A stretch of 64,000 bases of DNA from Aggregatibacter actinomycetemcomitans DSM 8324 (GCF_000372365.1 NZ_AQUU01000004.1:89935-153934); one strand, 5' to 3'. Shown: positions 10,936-19,627, counted from the stretch's first letter. Notes: a model not told the origin generated them from the letters alone. Program-made: numbers and translations.

Positions 10936-10970
10936 AAAAAGCTGGATCTAGAGAGATTCAGCTTTTGTTT
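10936..10970 (+). terminator. metE terminator
   Basis: A hairpin with arms AAAAGCTGGATC and GATTCAGCTTTT (one mismatch) starts about 12 bases after the metE stop and ends in a T-rich tract. The 220 bases that follow, up to the CRISPR-like repeats, hold no gene I can support. Confidence 0.7.
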
Positions 10971-11193
10971 TATGAAAGGAAAAGTGCGGTTGATTTTTAA
11001 GGTGTTTTTTTGAATTACCAATATGTTGAATAAGATTAAAAAAGGATTGTATAAAATCGTGCAGGGTAATAAATCGTGAGCTTGGCGAGTATCGAAGTCG
11101 CACAGAGCATTTTGTTAAACGCTGCCCCACCATTAGGCAACAAGCTCACATATTTTTAATCGGTTAAATACCCATAAAAGCGTATGTCAAGTA

Positions 11194-11350
11194 GTTTCAG
11201 CACATAGTCACCCGAAGATGGCTGCTACCTAGACCGTCTGGTATATTAATTGACTTCTATATTTCAACACACAGCCACCTGAAGGTGGCTGCTTTATACT
11301 GATAACCTATCAATTTTAGTTTCAATCCACGCACTTTACGGATGCGAACC
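11194..11350 (-). CRISPR. Degenerate CRISPR remnant of two or three repeats, type I-C-like
   Basis: Three repeat-like units begin at 11194, 11261 and 11319. The first two share about 27 of 33 positions and contain a hairpin (AGCCACC / GGTGGCT, perfect in the second). They are 67 bases apart, leaving a spacer of about 32 bases, which is type I-C geometry. The third begins GTTTCAATCCACGCAC, the reverse complement of the canonical I-C repeat end GTGCGTGGATTGAAAC, but is only 58 bases on and otherwise diverged. Read as minus-strand RNA, all end in TGAAAC or TGAAAT. No cas1 or cas2 is nearby. A probable cas3 tail lies at 15091-15384 on the same strand. Confidence 0.6.
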
Positions 11351-11353
11351 GTT

Positions 11354-11365
11354 TTCAGACGATCT
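11354..11365 (-). repeat. Neisserial-type DNA uptake sequence (11/12)
   Basis: On the minus strand this reads AGATCGTCTGAA, one mismatch from the Neisseria mucosa-group dialect AGGTCGTCTGAA. It spans the stop codon of the Res-like remnant, a usual place for such sequences in Neisseriaceae. Pasteurellaceae use AAGTGCGGT instead. Confidence 0.6.
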
Positions 11366-11475
11366 TTTTCTCAAATCTTAAAAAATCCGCCAATCTTTTC
11401 GATTCGTTGACTTCATCATGCGGAATCAAAACATAACGCCAAGGCTTGCCGCCGTGTTTTAAAGCATATTCGGAG
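11355..11475 (-). pseudogene. C-terminal remnant of a restriction/helicase (Res-like) protein
   Basis: Overlapping the DUF1016 end in another frame, the minus strand reads YALKHGGKPWRYVLIPHDEV and on to a stop at 11355, 37 residues with no start of its own. The KPWRYVLIPHDEV pattern resembles the extreme C-terminus of type III restriction or DEAD-box helicase subunits. It looks like the far end of a gene whose body was deleted, joined to the truncated DUF1016 gene. Family identity is from memory and moderate. Confidence 0.5.
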
Positions 11476-11829
11476 GCGTGTTAGCAACAAGACGTTATGC
11501 CCCCACGGCAATTGTGCAACAAGCTGTTGCACAATTTCAAAATCCAGCCAAGCCTCAGCAAAAGCACGCATATATTTTAGATTGCGGGTAGAAAACCCTT
11601 TCATTTCGGGAAACGCTTCGCGCAAATCACGCCCCAAGCGGTCAATGACTTTGCTACCCCAGCCCTGTGTCGCCTGACGCTGCAAAATATCGCGCCCGAT
11701 ATGCCAATACAGTGAAACCAGTTCGGCATTCACCGCCAATGCCGCTTTTTGTCGCGCTGTCAAAATTCTGCTTTTAATGTCCACCAACCATTGCGCGTAG
11801 TCGGCAGGTATAGTGGCTTGTTTATCCAA
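11416..11829 (-). pseudogene. DUF1016 (YhcG-type) N-terminal domain, truncated
   Basis: 137 residues starting at a TTG (11829) with a CAGGAG site upstream. The sequence (YAQWLVDIKSRILTARQKAA, SLYWHIGRDIL, GFSTRNLKYMRAFAEAW, VAQLPWGHNVLLL) is the DUF1016 N-terminal domain. Full proteins are over 300 residues, with a C-terminal PD-(D/E)XK-type nuclease domain, which is absent here. After HNVLLLTRL the frame runs out of alignment into DNA that encodes, in another frame, the tail of a Res-like protein. This is consistent with a deletion fusing two genes. It overlaps the preceding small gene by 8 bases. Confidence 0.75.
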
Positions 11830-12088
11830 ACATATCTCCTGACTTATTCGATGCCTTACTCACGACAACCATTAATCCACTTCGGACGCTTTTAACCACT
11901 TGCAACACAATGACGCTGCTAATTATTGCTGCAACTAATAAGCCAATTCCGATTTCTGGAGAATTAAAATAGTTTGGACTTGTCAAATCTATTTGTTTAA
12001 TTGCCATAATCACCATTAATGGAGAATATGCACTAATAAAAAGAATTAACGAGACCCATGGTCTTAATCTTAAAGATGAATCAGCCAT
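11822..12088 (-). CDS. Small membrane protein of the defence island, possibly truncated
   Basis: Starts at ATG 12088, 8 bases after an AGGAAAA ribosome site; an upstream TTG is less likely. The 88-residue product has a Pro-flanked hydrophobic segment (residues about 10-30, PWVSLILFISAYSPLMVIMA) and a second at about 46-65, then a short tail ending SKASNKSGDMFG. It lies between the SNF2 gene (29 bp) and the DUF1016 gene (overlap). I recall longer relatives that continue past a similar N(K/R)SG motif, so this may be a shortened copy; that is weakly supported. Function unknown. Confidence 0.6.
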   Translation of the reverse strand: MADSSLRLRPWVSLILFISAYSPLMVIMAIKQIDLTSPNYFNSPEIGIGLLVAAIISSVIVLQVVKSVRSGLMVVVSKASNKSGDMFG

Positions 12089-12117
12089 ATTTATTTTTCC
12101 TTTCAATTTGACTCATA

Positions 12118-14994
12118 TCACACCATCTCCCACTCAATAAAAAACAATTCTTCCTCTTCAACCTCTTGTTTCAACTGTTCTTCCAGCTCTTCAATCAATC
12201 GGTTGCGCTGTTCTTCGATTTCGTCTTGTCTGTCAAAAAGCTCGCGGCGTTGGCGGCTGCGTTTGTTTTCCAGTTCGCGCTGTTTTTTCTGCCAGCTTAG
12301 TTTTTCTTCCAAGGTGGCGGAAGTGGCGGCGGTGCGGCGAGCCTCTTTGATTTCGCGATCGGTTTCTTTGATTTCTTGTTCCAAACCTTGTTTTAAATCA
12401 TCGACCCAATCATCCAGTTTTTGCACTTCCTGCTCGAAGTAGCCGAGGTTGCGTTCGGTGGTTTGGTTGAGCAGGGTTTGAAGACGTTGCGCCATATCGT
12501 TGGTCAAAGTCGTCTGAAAATTGGGATTGACGGCGGATTCGGCGATATGGGCGGGCAGGCGCAGGAGTTTTTCGGGGTCGTTATCTTGCCGGGTTTCGCC
12601 GTTTGAGGTGACGGCGGAAATAAGGACGTGCTGCTCCATGCCGCCCAGAGCGCTGACGCTGATGAGTTTGGCGGCAAGCTGTCCGCTTTGTCCGCGATAG
12701 GGTTCCAGCGTGCTGATTCTGCCGTTGCCTACTTGGTAATCGAAAATCAAGCGTACAGGCGGGCAATCTCGATGTTTGGCGTGTTCGATGATGGCTTGCG
12801 CTAATGGGTGGGTGATGCGGTAGAGGTAGGCTTCGCCGCTTTTTCTCGGCAGTTCGTAGCGTCCGATTGGGATGCTAAGGTCGTCTGAAAGATTTTCAGG
12901 TAGCCCTTTTAGCGTGAAGCCGCCGTTGTCGAAATCGGCGTAGCTGCCCAATTCGCTTCGGGTCAAGTCCAGTAGGATTTTTTCGTATTTGTCGAGCACA
13001 GCCTGGCTTTCTTCGGCGCGAATCCGTAGTCTTTCGCGGACTTCTTCGTCGAAATTATCCAGCAGGGTTTGTCGGGCTTTCATCATGTTTTGGTTGATTT
13101 CGTCCGATAATTCGCTTTGCAGGCTGTCAAAGGCGGTTTTGATGTCTTCGGGTTGGCGGCATCGGCGGTAGATGTCGGCAATGCGCCGTTCGATGTCCAC
13201 GCCACTACCGATGGCGCCCAATACTTCGTCGCTGGCGCCTAAGACGCCGTTGAAGAGTTGGAATTTTTGTTCGAGCAGTTCGTAAACGCGCTGGTCGGCT
13301 TCGTTGGTTTCATCGACAAAGTTCACGACGACTACATCGTGTTTTTGCCCGTAACGGTGGCAGCGTCCGATGCGCTGTTCGACGCGCTGCGGGTTCCACG
13401 GCAAATCGTAGTTGATGATGAGCGAACAGAATTGCAGGTTGATGCCTTCGGCGCCCGCTTCGGTGGCAATCATGATGCAACCGCGATCTTTGAAATGCTC
13501 GACCAGGGCGGCGCGGGTATCGGCGGTTTTGGAGCCGGTGATTTTGTCGCTGCCTTCGTGTCGCTTGAGCCAGTCTTTGTAGATTTTTTGCGCTTGTGCG
13601 TCGTTGTTGGTGCCGTTGAATAATACGATGCCGTCGCCGTTTTCACCGGCATAAAGGGTTTGGGTAAGGCATTCTAAGAGGTAATCTTGGGTGCGTTTGG
13701 ATTCGGTGAAGATGATGGCTTTTTGTGCGGCGCCGAGTTCTTTTAATTTGTCGAATGCGGTGGAAAGTGCGGTCAATAATGCGCAGCTTTTTGCGTCTTC
13801 ACGGATATTTTCCGCCAATGTTTTGAAATGTTTAAGCTCGTCGATTTCATCGGCAATGGCGTGATATTCGTCGGTGGTCAGAAGATTGGGTTCGTTTTCT
13901 TCTTCCCATTCTTCGGCGGTTTCATCCAGGCTTTCATAATCTTCGTCCAGCGTTTCAACCAAGTCTTGCGGCGCAGATTCCTCCAACACACCTTGCAGAC
14001 GTTTGGTCATGGTCTCCAATGCGCCGGCAATGGCGCGGCTACTGGAAGCAAGCAGTTTCCACAATACCAATGAAATCAACTGCCGCTGCCCTTCGGGCAG
14101 GGCTTGCAGATTCGGACGGCGCAGATATTCGGCAACCAAAAAAGAAAACTCCCGCTCCTGGTCGGACGGGGTGAATTTTTGCACAATGGCGAGACGCTTG
14201 GTATAGGGAACATATGCCTGAACTTGTCGGCGCAAGGTGCGCTGGCAGACGGCACTTAGCCGTTGGCGTAGATGAAGTAAAGTTTGTTCGGTCGCTTTTG
14301 CACCGAATTGGGTGCGAAAACTGTCCAAGTCGCCGAAAACGCGCTCGTCTATCATGCTGACCAAGCCATAGAGTTCCAACAGGGAATTTTGTAAAGGCGT
14401 GGCGGTGGGCAGGACTTTGCTGGAAACGTTTGCCAGGGCTTCTTTTAGGGTTTTACCTATGACGTTGTTTTTCTTATAGACATTGCGTAGGCGGTGCGCC
14501 TCGTCCAATACGACCAAATCCCAGCCGATTTGTTTGATGTCGTCCGCTTTGGATTTGGCGAACTGGTAAGAACAAATAACGGGGCTTTCTTGACGGAATG
14601 GGTTTTTGCCCGTTTTCTTGTCAGCGTTGTAGCTTTTGGCTTCCAAAATCATGCCTTGCAAACCGAATTTTTCTTGCAATTCCTGATGCCATTGTTTGCG
14701 CAGGTTGGCAGGCGTAATAATCAGAATTTTGCGTTTGCGCTCCGCCCAACGCTGCAAAATCACCAAGCCCGCTTCAATAGTTTTACCCAAACCGACCTCA
14801 TCCGCCAGAATCACGCCTTTTGACAGGGGATTTTGGCAGGCAAACAAAGCTGCATCCACTTGGTGCGGATTCAAATCGACTTGGGCATCGACTAAGGTGC
14901 TTGCTAAAGATTCGACGTTGCTCCCCTCGGCTTGACGGGTAAGTAACCAGGAGTAGTATCGGGCTTGATAGGGAGTAAGCTGGTGATGGGGCAT
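12118..14994 (-). CDS. SNF2/RapA-like ATP-dependent helicase of a defence module
   Basis: A 958-residue superfamily 2 ATPase. Motif I is DEVGLGKTIEAG (about residue 64), motif II VVLDEAHRLRN, motif III ATPLQNSLLELYGL, and the C-terminal lobe has EAGAEGINLQFCSLIINYDL and RVEQRIGRCHRYGQ. The last 100 residues are highly charged and predicted coiled coil. It is not the housekeeping RapA: its neighbours are a DUF1016 protein and a Res-like remnant, as in type III restriction-like islands. Two neisserial-type uptake sequences lie inside it (12507, 12878), as well as one native copy near 13764. It is intact and probably DNA-translocating; its partners are damaged or missing. Confidence 0.8.
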   Translation of the reverse strand: MPHHQLTPYQARYYSWLLTRQAEGSNVESLASTLVDAQVDLNPHQVDAALFACQNPLSKGVILADEVGLGKTIEAGLVILQRWAERKRKILIITPANLRKQWHQELQEKFGLQGMILEAKSYNADKKTGKNPFRQESPVICSYQFAKSKADDIKQIGWDLVVLDEAHRLRNVYKKNNVIGKTLKEALANVSSKVLPTATPLQNSLLELYGLVSMIDERVFGDLDSFRTQFGAKATEQTLLHLRQRLSAVCQRTLRRQVQAYVPYTKRLAIVQKFTPSDQEREFSFLVAEYLRRPNLQALPEGQRQLISLVLWKLLASSSRAIAGALETMTKRLQGVLEESAPQDLVETLDEDYESLDETAEEWEEENEPNLLTTDEYHAIADEIDELKHFKTLAENIREDAKSCALLTALSTAFDKLKELGAAQKAIIFTESKRTQDYLLECLTQTLYAGENGDGIVLFNGTNNDAQAQKIYKDWLKRHEGSDKITGSKTADTRAALVEHFKDRGCIMIATEAGAEGINLQFCSLIINYDLPWNPQRVEQRIGRCHRYGQKHDVVVVNFVDETNEADQRVYELLEQKFQLFNGVLGASDEVLGAIGSGVDIERRIADIYRRCRQPEDIKTAFDSLQSELSDEINQNMMKARQTLLDNFDEEVRERLRIRAEESQAVLDKYEKILLDLTRSELGSYADFDNGGFTLKGLPENLSDDLSIPIGRYELPRKSGEAYLYRITHPLAQAIIEHAKHRDCPPVRLIFDYQVGNGRISTLEPYRGQSGQLAAKLISVSALGGMEQHVLISAVTSNGETRQDNDPEKLLRLPAHIAESAVNPNFQTTLTNDMAQRLQTLLNQTTERNLGYFEQEVQKLDDWVDDLKQGLEQEIKETDREIKEARRTAATSATLEEKLSWQKKQRELENKRSRQRRELFDRQDEIEEQRNRLIEELEEQLKQEVEEEELFFIEWEMV
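12507..12518 (+). repeat. Neisserial-type DNA uptake sequence (11/12)
   Basis: AAGTCGTCTGAA differs at one base from the AG-mucDUS dialect AGGTCGTCTGAA. It lies inside the SNF2 helicase gene and marks that gene as likely of neisserial origin. Confidence 0.5.
12878..12889 (+). repeat. Neisserial-type DNA uptake sequence, exact 12-mer
   Basis: AGGTCGTCTGAA is an exact copy of the uptake dialect described for the Neisseria mucosa group. It lies within the SNF2 helicase gene. A 12-mer is not expected by chance at this density, given two near copies in the same 1.6 kb. Confidence 0.65.
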
Positions 14995-15090
14995 GGGTCT
15001 TGGTTTTCTCCGAATATGTTTTTAAATCAGACTGATGATATGCGCTCTAAAAGAAAAATGCAAACTTTCATCGTAAAAATAATAAGTTAG

Positions 15091-15384
15091 CTAAAACACC
15101 AAGTTTTCTTTCTTCAAAAACTCCGTATCTTCCGAAGAAAGCTCCGCCACCTCGTCATACAAATCCAGCCCAATCAGTGTATAAAATTGTCTACCGAAGG
15201 TTTTCTCGTTTATCGGCTCAATGCGTCCTGCCTTATATAAAGCCTCAAACGCTTTTTCAGGGATTTGCACGGTGTAGGGCTGGAGTTTACGTAGCAGTCC
15301 GTCGATTTAATCAGCGTGGTGCAGGCTGTCGATAAAGGTTTCAGTGTCACTGCCAAACAGGATAGTCAATAGCTGCGTAGCTTT
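15091..15384 (-). pseudogene. Probable Cas3 C-terminal remnant (type I-C-like)
   Basis: Minus strand, one frame: LLTILFGSDTETFIDSLHHAD, then an in-frame TAA (15307-15309), then IDGLLRKLQPYTVQIPEKAF and on through RQFYTLIGLDLYDEVAELSS to KKENLVF and a stop at 15091. The stretches RKLQPYTVQIP and LYDE...L near the end resemble the C-terminal domain of type I-C Cas3 helicase-nucleases. No upstream part survives. Its strand, and its place upstream of the CRISPR-like repeats at 11.2 kb, match the order cas3...cas2-array. Identity is by recalled motifs and moderate. It could be the tail of another helicase-associated protein. Confidence 0.5.
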
Positions 15385-15823
15385 CTATCATTCCGAAACA
15401 GTAGGCAATAGTTTAATTGGATAAAAAACAGCACTAAAAAGTAGCGAACGCTAAGGTTCATAACAGGAGAATTGACATAATAAGGATCATTTTCTAAACA
15501 AGACATGATAGCTTCCCTTAGATTTTAACACCGAAGATGATCTTCGGATAAGTAGATAGCATTATTGTCATTCATTTTTTTGAATAATTTACCCGTCCAT
15601 CTTCCATAGTCAATAGCAGAAAATTATTTAATCTACTGAAATTATTAAATTTATTTAATCTTCTTATTGAAGCATAAAAACACCTACTTTTTAGACCGCA
15701 CTTTTCACTCCGCAAGCGCATCCATAAAAAATATTTACTGCCAAGAATTGACTTTTCCCTTCTCAACCCTTACCTTACACAAAGGTTTTAACCTGTTATT
15801 TTCTTTAATTTAAAGGAGCTTTT
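15385..15823. other. Gene-free gap before yccA
   Basis: About 440 AT-rich bases. One uptake copy lies near 15694-15703, and a short imperfect inverted repeat (CGAAGATGATCTTCGG) at 15531-15546. Short open frames here do not resemble proteins I know. The promoter of yccA should lie at the right end; AAAGGAG at 15811 is its ribosome site. Confidence 0.5.
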
Positions 15824-16486
15824 ATGCAATCTCGTATTATTGTTAGCACGCAGGAAGAATCGTTGCTGAGCACACATAAAGTGTTGCGTAACACCTATTT
15901 CCTATTGGCTTTGACGTTAGCATTTTCTGCTGTGGTGGCCTATGTTTCCATGGCGATGAATTTACCAAGACCGGGGTTAATTCTGATGCTTGTGGGTTTC
16001 TACGGTTTACTTTTCTTAACCAATGCGTTGGCAAACAGTGCGTTGGGGATTTTGTCCGCTTTCGCCTTTACCGGCTTCTTGGGTTATACCGTCGGACCGA
16101 TTTTAAATGCGTATGTGAGTGCCGGTTTGGGTGATGCTATCGTGTTGGCATTGGCGGGTACTGCGGCGACCTTCTTCGCATGCTCTGCCTATGTATTGAC
16201 CACGAAGAAAGATATGTCTTTCTTGTCCGGCACCATTTTAGCCTTATTCGTGGTGTTGTTACTTGGCATGATCGCCAGTTTCTTCTTCCAATTCCCGGCG
16301 CTTTATGTAGGTATCAGTGCGTTGTTCGTGATTTTCTCCACCATGGGAATTCTGTATGAAACCAGCAACATCATTCACGGCGGCGAAACCAACTATATTC
16401 GTGCCACAGTAAGTTTATTCGTATCAATCTATAACTTATTTATCAGCTTGTTAAACTTACTTTCATTCTTCTCTTCCCGAGATTAA
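15824..16486 (+). CDS. yccA: YccA, Bax inhibitor-1 family membrane protein
   Basis: A 220-residue inner-membrane protein with seven hydrophobic segments (for example [20 protein letters not shown] and [19 protein letters not shown]). The N-terminus [20 protein letters not shown] and C-terminal [19 protein letters not shown] are typical of YccA. In E. coli YccA binds and inhibits the FtsH protease. It has its own terminator, and tusE follows as in E. coli. Confidence 0.92.
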   Translation: MQSRIIVSTQEESLLSTHKVLRNTYFLLALTLAFSAVVAYVSMAMNLPRPGLILMLVGFYGLLFLTNALANSALGILSAFAFTGFLGYTVGPILNAYVSAGLGDAIVLALAGTAATFFACSAYVLTTKKDMSFLSGTILALFVVLLLGMIASFFFQFPALYVGISALFVIFSTMGILYETSNIIHGGETNYIRATVSLFVSIYNLFISLLNLLSFFSSRD

Positions 16487-16509
16487 TTATTAATTTAATA
16501 GATAAATGC

Positions 16510-16536
16510 AGCGCCCCTTTTTTGGGGCGTTTTTAT
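16510..16536 (+). terminator. yccA terminator
   Basis: A GC-rich stem CGCCCC / GGGGCG with a T6 loop is followed by TTTTTATATA, just after yccA. A longer open frame starting upstream at 16506 for tusE would run through this hairpin and is unlikely. Confidence 0.85.
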
Positions 16537-16571
16537 ATAACCAAATCCGTATAAATCATGAGGTCTTGCCG

Positions 16572-16901
16572 ATGCTCGAAGTCAATAAAAAACGCATTGA
16601 AACCGATGCGTCGGGGTATTTACTAAATATAAATGATTGGACACCGGACGTCGCCTTAGCGATTGCAAAGTTAGAAAATCTGGAATTAACGGATGCCCAT
16701 TGGGAAATTATCCATTTTGTGCGTGATTTTTATCAAGAATATAAAACCTCTCCTGCCATTCGTATGTTGGTGAAAGCCACCGCGCAAAAGCTGGGAGAAG
16801 ATAAAGGCAATAGCCGTTATTTGCAACGTTTATTTCCCGATGGTCCGGCAAAACAGGCAACCAAGCTGGCGGGTCTCCCCAAACCGGTAAAATGTCTATA
16901 A
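16572..16901 (+). CDS. tusE: TusE sulfurtransferase (DsrC family)
   Basis: A 109-residue protein starting at ATG 16572 ([17 protein letters not shown]), the usual TusE length. The motif [20 protein letters not shown] and the C-terminal tail PKPVKCL, with the reactive penultimate Cys, are diagnostic. TusE takes sulfur from the TusBCD complex and passes it with MnmA to make 2-thiouridine at tRNA wobble positions. It keeps the E. coli order beside yccA. Confidence 0.93.
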   Translation: MLEVNKKRIETDASGYLLNINDWTPDVALAIAKLENLELTDAHWEIIHFVRDFYQEYKTSPAIRMLVKATAQKLGEDKGNSRYLQRLFPDGPAKQATKLAGLPKPVKCL

Positions 16902-16902
16902 T

Positions 16903-16945
16903 TTTTTTGAGAATCATTTGCATTTAGAAATAGAAAGAATATAAT
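16903..16945 (+). promoter_or_regulatory. Promoter with Fur-like site for afeABCD
   Basis: TTGAGAATCATTTGCATTT (from about 16907) resembles a Fur box around the core AATCATT. A possible -35 TTGCAT (16918-16923) overlaps it and is 16 bases from a perfect -10 TATAAT (16940-16945). Fur bound here would block RNA polymerase, which fits iron repression of a Yfe-type operon. Confidence 0.55.
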
Positions 16946-16998
16946 GTCCGCGCAGCTTATGTTGTTATTTTATAGTTAAAAAGCCAAGGAGAAAAAAT

Positions 16999-17880
16999 AT
17001 GCGTTTATTAGCCACATTAGTCAGCGTACTTGCGTTAAGCTTAAGCAGTAGTCTTGCTTATGCGAAATTTAAAGTTGTCACTACGTTCACTATTATTCAA
17101 GATATGGCACAAAATGTCGCCGGTGATGCGGCAACCGTAGAGTCCATCACCAAGCCCGGAGCAGAAATCCATGATTACGAGCCAACCCCGAAAGATATTG
17201 TCAAGGCACAATCTGCCGATTTAGTGTTATGGAATGGTTTGAACCTTGAGCGTTGGTTTGAAAAATTCTTCCAAAACGTCAAAGATAAACCGGCGGTCGT
17301 TGTAACCGAAGGCATTGAGCCGATGTCAATTCATGAAGGTCCGTACACCGGCAACCCGAACCCGCATGCCTGGATGTCACCTTCCAATGCGTTAATCTAT
17401 GTTGAAAATATTAAAAATGCGTTGATTAAATACGATCCGCAAAATAAAGAAACATACGAAAAAAATACCGCACTTTATATCCAAAAAATCAAAGAACTTG
17501 ATCAACCGTTGCGTGAAAAATTAGCACAAGTGCCGGAAGCACAGCGTTGGTTGGTGACCAGCGAAGGCGCATTCAGTTATTTAGCACGTGATTACGGTTT
17601 TAAAGAGGCTTATTTGTGGCCGATTAACGCTGAGCAACAAGGCACGCCGCAACAAGTGCGTAAAGTAATTGAAACCGTCAAAGCCAACAATATTCCGGTC
17701 GTATTCAGTGAAAGCACCATCTCCCCGAAACCGGCAAAACAAGTAGCAAAAGAAACCGGTGCAAAATACGGTGGCGTGCTTTATGTTGACTCTCTTTCCG
17801 GTGCCAAGGGTCCTGTGCCGACTTATATTGATTTATTAAAAGTGACTGTTTCTACCATTGCTAAAGGATTTGAAAAATAA
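16999..17880 (+). CDS. afeA: Periplasmic iron/manganese-binding protein AfeA (YfeA/SitA)
   Basis: A 293-residue cluster A-I substrate-binding protein. A signal peptide of about 22 residues ends at SLAYA before [10 protein letters not shown]. The four expected metal ligands are visible: His in [11 protein letters not shown], His in [11 protein letters not shown], Glu in [10 protein letters not shown] and Asp in LYVDSLSG. It is the first gene of a four-gene ABC transporter with overlapping junctions. The homologous afeABCD of A. actinomycetemcomitans transports iron and manganese. A Fur-like site precedes it. Confidence 0.92.
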   Translation: MRLLATLVSVLALSLSSSLAYAKFKVVTTFTIIQDMAQNVAGDAATVESITKPGAEIHDYEPTPKDIVKAQSADLVLWNGLNLERWFEKFFQNVKDKPAVVVTEGIEPMSIHEGPYTGNPNPHAWMSPSNALIYVENIKNALIKYDPQNKETYEKNTALYIQKIKELDQPLREKLAQVPEAQRWLVTSEGAFSYLARDYGFKEAYLWPINAEQQGTPQQVRKVIETVKANNIPVVFSESTISPKPAKQVAKETGAKYGGVLYVDSLSGAKGPVPTYIDLLKVTVSTIAKGFEK

Positions 17881-18770
17881 TGTCATCAAATATTGCCTCT
17901 ATTTGCGTTGAAGACGTAGTCGTTCGTTACAACAATGGTCATACCGCCATTCATGATGTTTCTTTTAAACTAGAAGGCGGTACGACCTGCGCTTTAGTCG
18001 GCGTGAACGGGAGCGGTAAGTCAACCCTGTTTAAAAGTCTGATGGGGTTAATTACACCGCAACGAGGTAATATTTCTCTTTGCAATCTCACAATTAAACA
18101 AGCCTTAAAACAAAATTTAGTGTCTTATGTGCCACAATCGGAAGACGTGGACTGGCAATTTCCGGTCTCTGTTTACGATGTGGTGCTGATGGGGCGCTAT
18201 GGTTACATGAACTTCCTGCGCCGTCCGAGTGAAACGGACAAACAAAAGGTGCAGGAAGCCATGCAACGGGTGAACATTGAACACCTTGCCCATCGCCAAA
18301 TCGGCGAGCTTTCCGGTGGGCAAAAAAAACGGGCATTTCTTGCTCGCGCGCTCGCACAACAAAGTAAGATTATTTTATTGGACGAACCTTTCACCGGCGT
18401 AGATGTACAAACGGAAAACGCCATTATTGATTTATTAGGTCAGTTACGCAGTGAAGGGCATTTAATTCTGGTTTCCACGCACAATTTAGGTTCCGTGCCG
18501 GATTTTTGTGATCGCGTGGTAATGATTAACCGCACGGTAATCGCTGCAGGTTTGACCGAAACTACTTTTAACCAGCATAACTTGGAATTGGTTTTTGGCG
18601 GTGTGTTGCGCCACATTAAGCTATTAGGCGAAGACTTGCATGATGACGAGGACCCACGCGCCGTTACGGTATTAACCGATGATGAGCGGGCAGCGGTATT
18701 CTATGGTAAAACTAAAATTGATCCACCGGCACCTACTGTCAGATATACCAAACCGAAGGAAGACGCATAA
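17880..18770 (+). CDS. afeB: ABC transporter ATPase AfeB (YfeB/SitB)
   Basis: A 296-residue ABC ATPase with Walker [11 protein letters not shown]-loop [23 protein letters not shown] (split here for length: PQSEDVDW then [14 protein letters not shown]), signature [13 protein letters not shown] and Walker [12 protein letters not shown]. The DVDWQFP segment is typical of metal-type ABC ATPases. The start overlaps the afeA stop by one base, and the stop overlaps afeC, indicating translational coupling. It powers uptake through AfeC and AfeD at the inner membrane. Confidence 0.93.
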   Translation: MSSNIASICVEDVVVRYNNGHTAIHDVSFKLEGGTTCALVGVNGSGKSTLFKSLMGLITPQRGNISLCNLTIKQALKQNLVSYVPQSEDVDWQFPVSVYDVVLMGRYGYMNFLRRPSETDKQKVQEAMQRVNIEHLAHRQIGELSGGQKKRAFLARALAQQSKIILLDEPFTGVDVQTENAIIDLLGQLRSEGHLILVSTHNLGSVPDFCDRVVMINRTVIAAGLTETTFNQHNLELVFGGVLRHIKLLGEDLHDDEDPRAVTVLTDDERAAVFYGKTKIDPPAPTVRYTKPKEDA

Positions 18771-19627
18771 TGTGGGACCTGTTATTAGAACCCTTTTCCT
18801 ACGATTACATGGTGAAAGCCATTTTAATCAGCTCGGCGGTGGGTGGCATTTGTGCGTTTTTATCCGCTTATTTAATGCTGAAAGGTTGGTCACTGATTGG
18901 TGATGCCCTTTCTCATTCCGTCGTACCCGGCGTTGCCATTGCTTATGCCCTCTCCCTGCCCTACGCGCTTGGTGCATTTTTTTCCGGTATCCTCGCCGCC
19001 ATCGCCATTCTTTGGATAAAATCCATTACCAAACTCCGTGAAGACGCAGTCATCGGCTTTATTTTTACCACTTTCTTTGCCCTTGGCCTACTGATTATTT
19101 CCCTTAACCCGACGTCGATTAACGTACAAGACATTATCTTAGGCAACATTCTGGGCATTGCCGATGAAGATATTCTGCAAGTCGGCATTATCATCGGCGT
19201 TTGTTTAGTATTACTGCTGATCTTTTGGAAAGATCTTTTGCTGATTTTCTTTGATGAAGTGCACGCCACTTCCGTCGGCTTTTCACCGATTTACTACAAA
19301 ATCCTGTTTTTCACCTTGCTCAGCGCCTGCGTGGTTGCCGCGTTACAAACCGTCGGTGCCATTTTGGTTATCGCCATGGTTATCACACCGGGCGCAACCG
19401 CTTACCTGCTCACCGATCGTTTTAAAACTTTGGTCCTTATTGCCGTAGTTTTAGGCATTTCTTCCAGTTCCGTAGGCGTTTATATAAGCTATTTCTTAGA
19501 CGGTGCAACAGGTGGCGTTATTGTTTGTATTCAGACCGCTCTTTTCTTGCTGGCATTCATTTTTTCACCGAAGTACGGTTTGCTCCATCAACATAAACCC
19601 ATCGCACAAGAAGAGGTGCAAAAATGA
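18770..19627 (+). CDS. afeC: ABC-3 family permease AfeC
   Basis: A 285-residue permease with about eight membrane segments. It contains LMLKGWSLIGDALSHSVVPG, the ABC-3 family signature, also seen in AfeD. It starts at the afeB stop and overlaps afeD by 4 bases (ATGA). Together AfeC and AfeD form the metal channel. Confidence 0.92.
   Translation: MWDLLLEPFSYDYMVKAILISSAVGGICAFLSAYLMLKGWSLIGDALSHSVVPGVAIAYALSLPYALGAFFSGILAAIAILWIKSITKLREDAVIGFIFTTFFALGLLIISLNPTSINVQDIILGNILGIADEDILQVGIIIGVCLVLLLIFWKDLLLIFFDEVHATSVGFSPIYYKILFFTLLSACVVAALQTVGAILVIAMVITPGATAYLLTDRFKTLVLIAVVLGISSSSVGVYISYFLDGATGGVIVCIQTALFLLAFIFSPKYGLLHQHKPIAQEEVQK

Noticed and set aside
13258..13623. 121-codon plus-strand frame
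   Set aside because: It is antisense to the SNF2 helicase gene, whose motifs are clear on the minus strand.
12118..14994. Idea that the SNF2 gene is the housekeeping RapA
   Set aside because: The N-terminal Tudor-like domains are absent, and the neighbours are defence-type genes.
15572..15766. 64-codon minus-strand frame
   Set aside because: No ribosome site, no recognisable protein, and it carries an uptake copy out of codon context.
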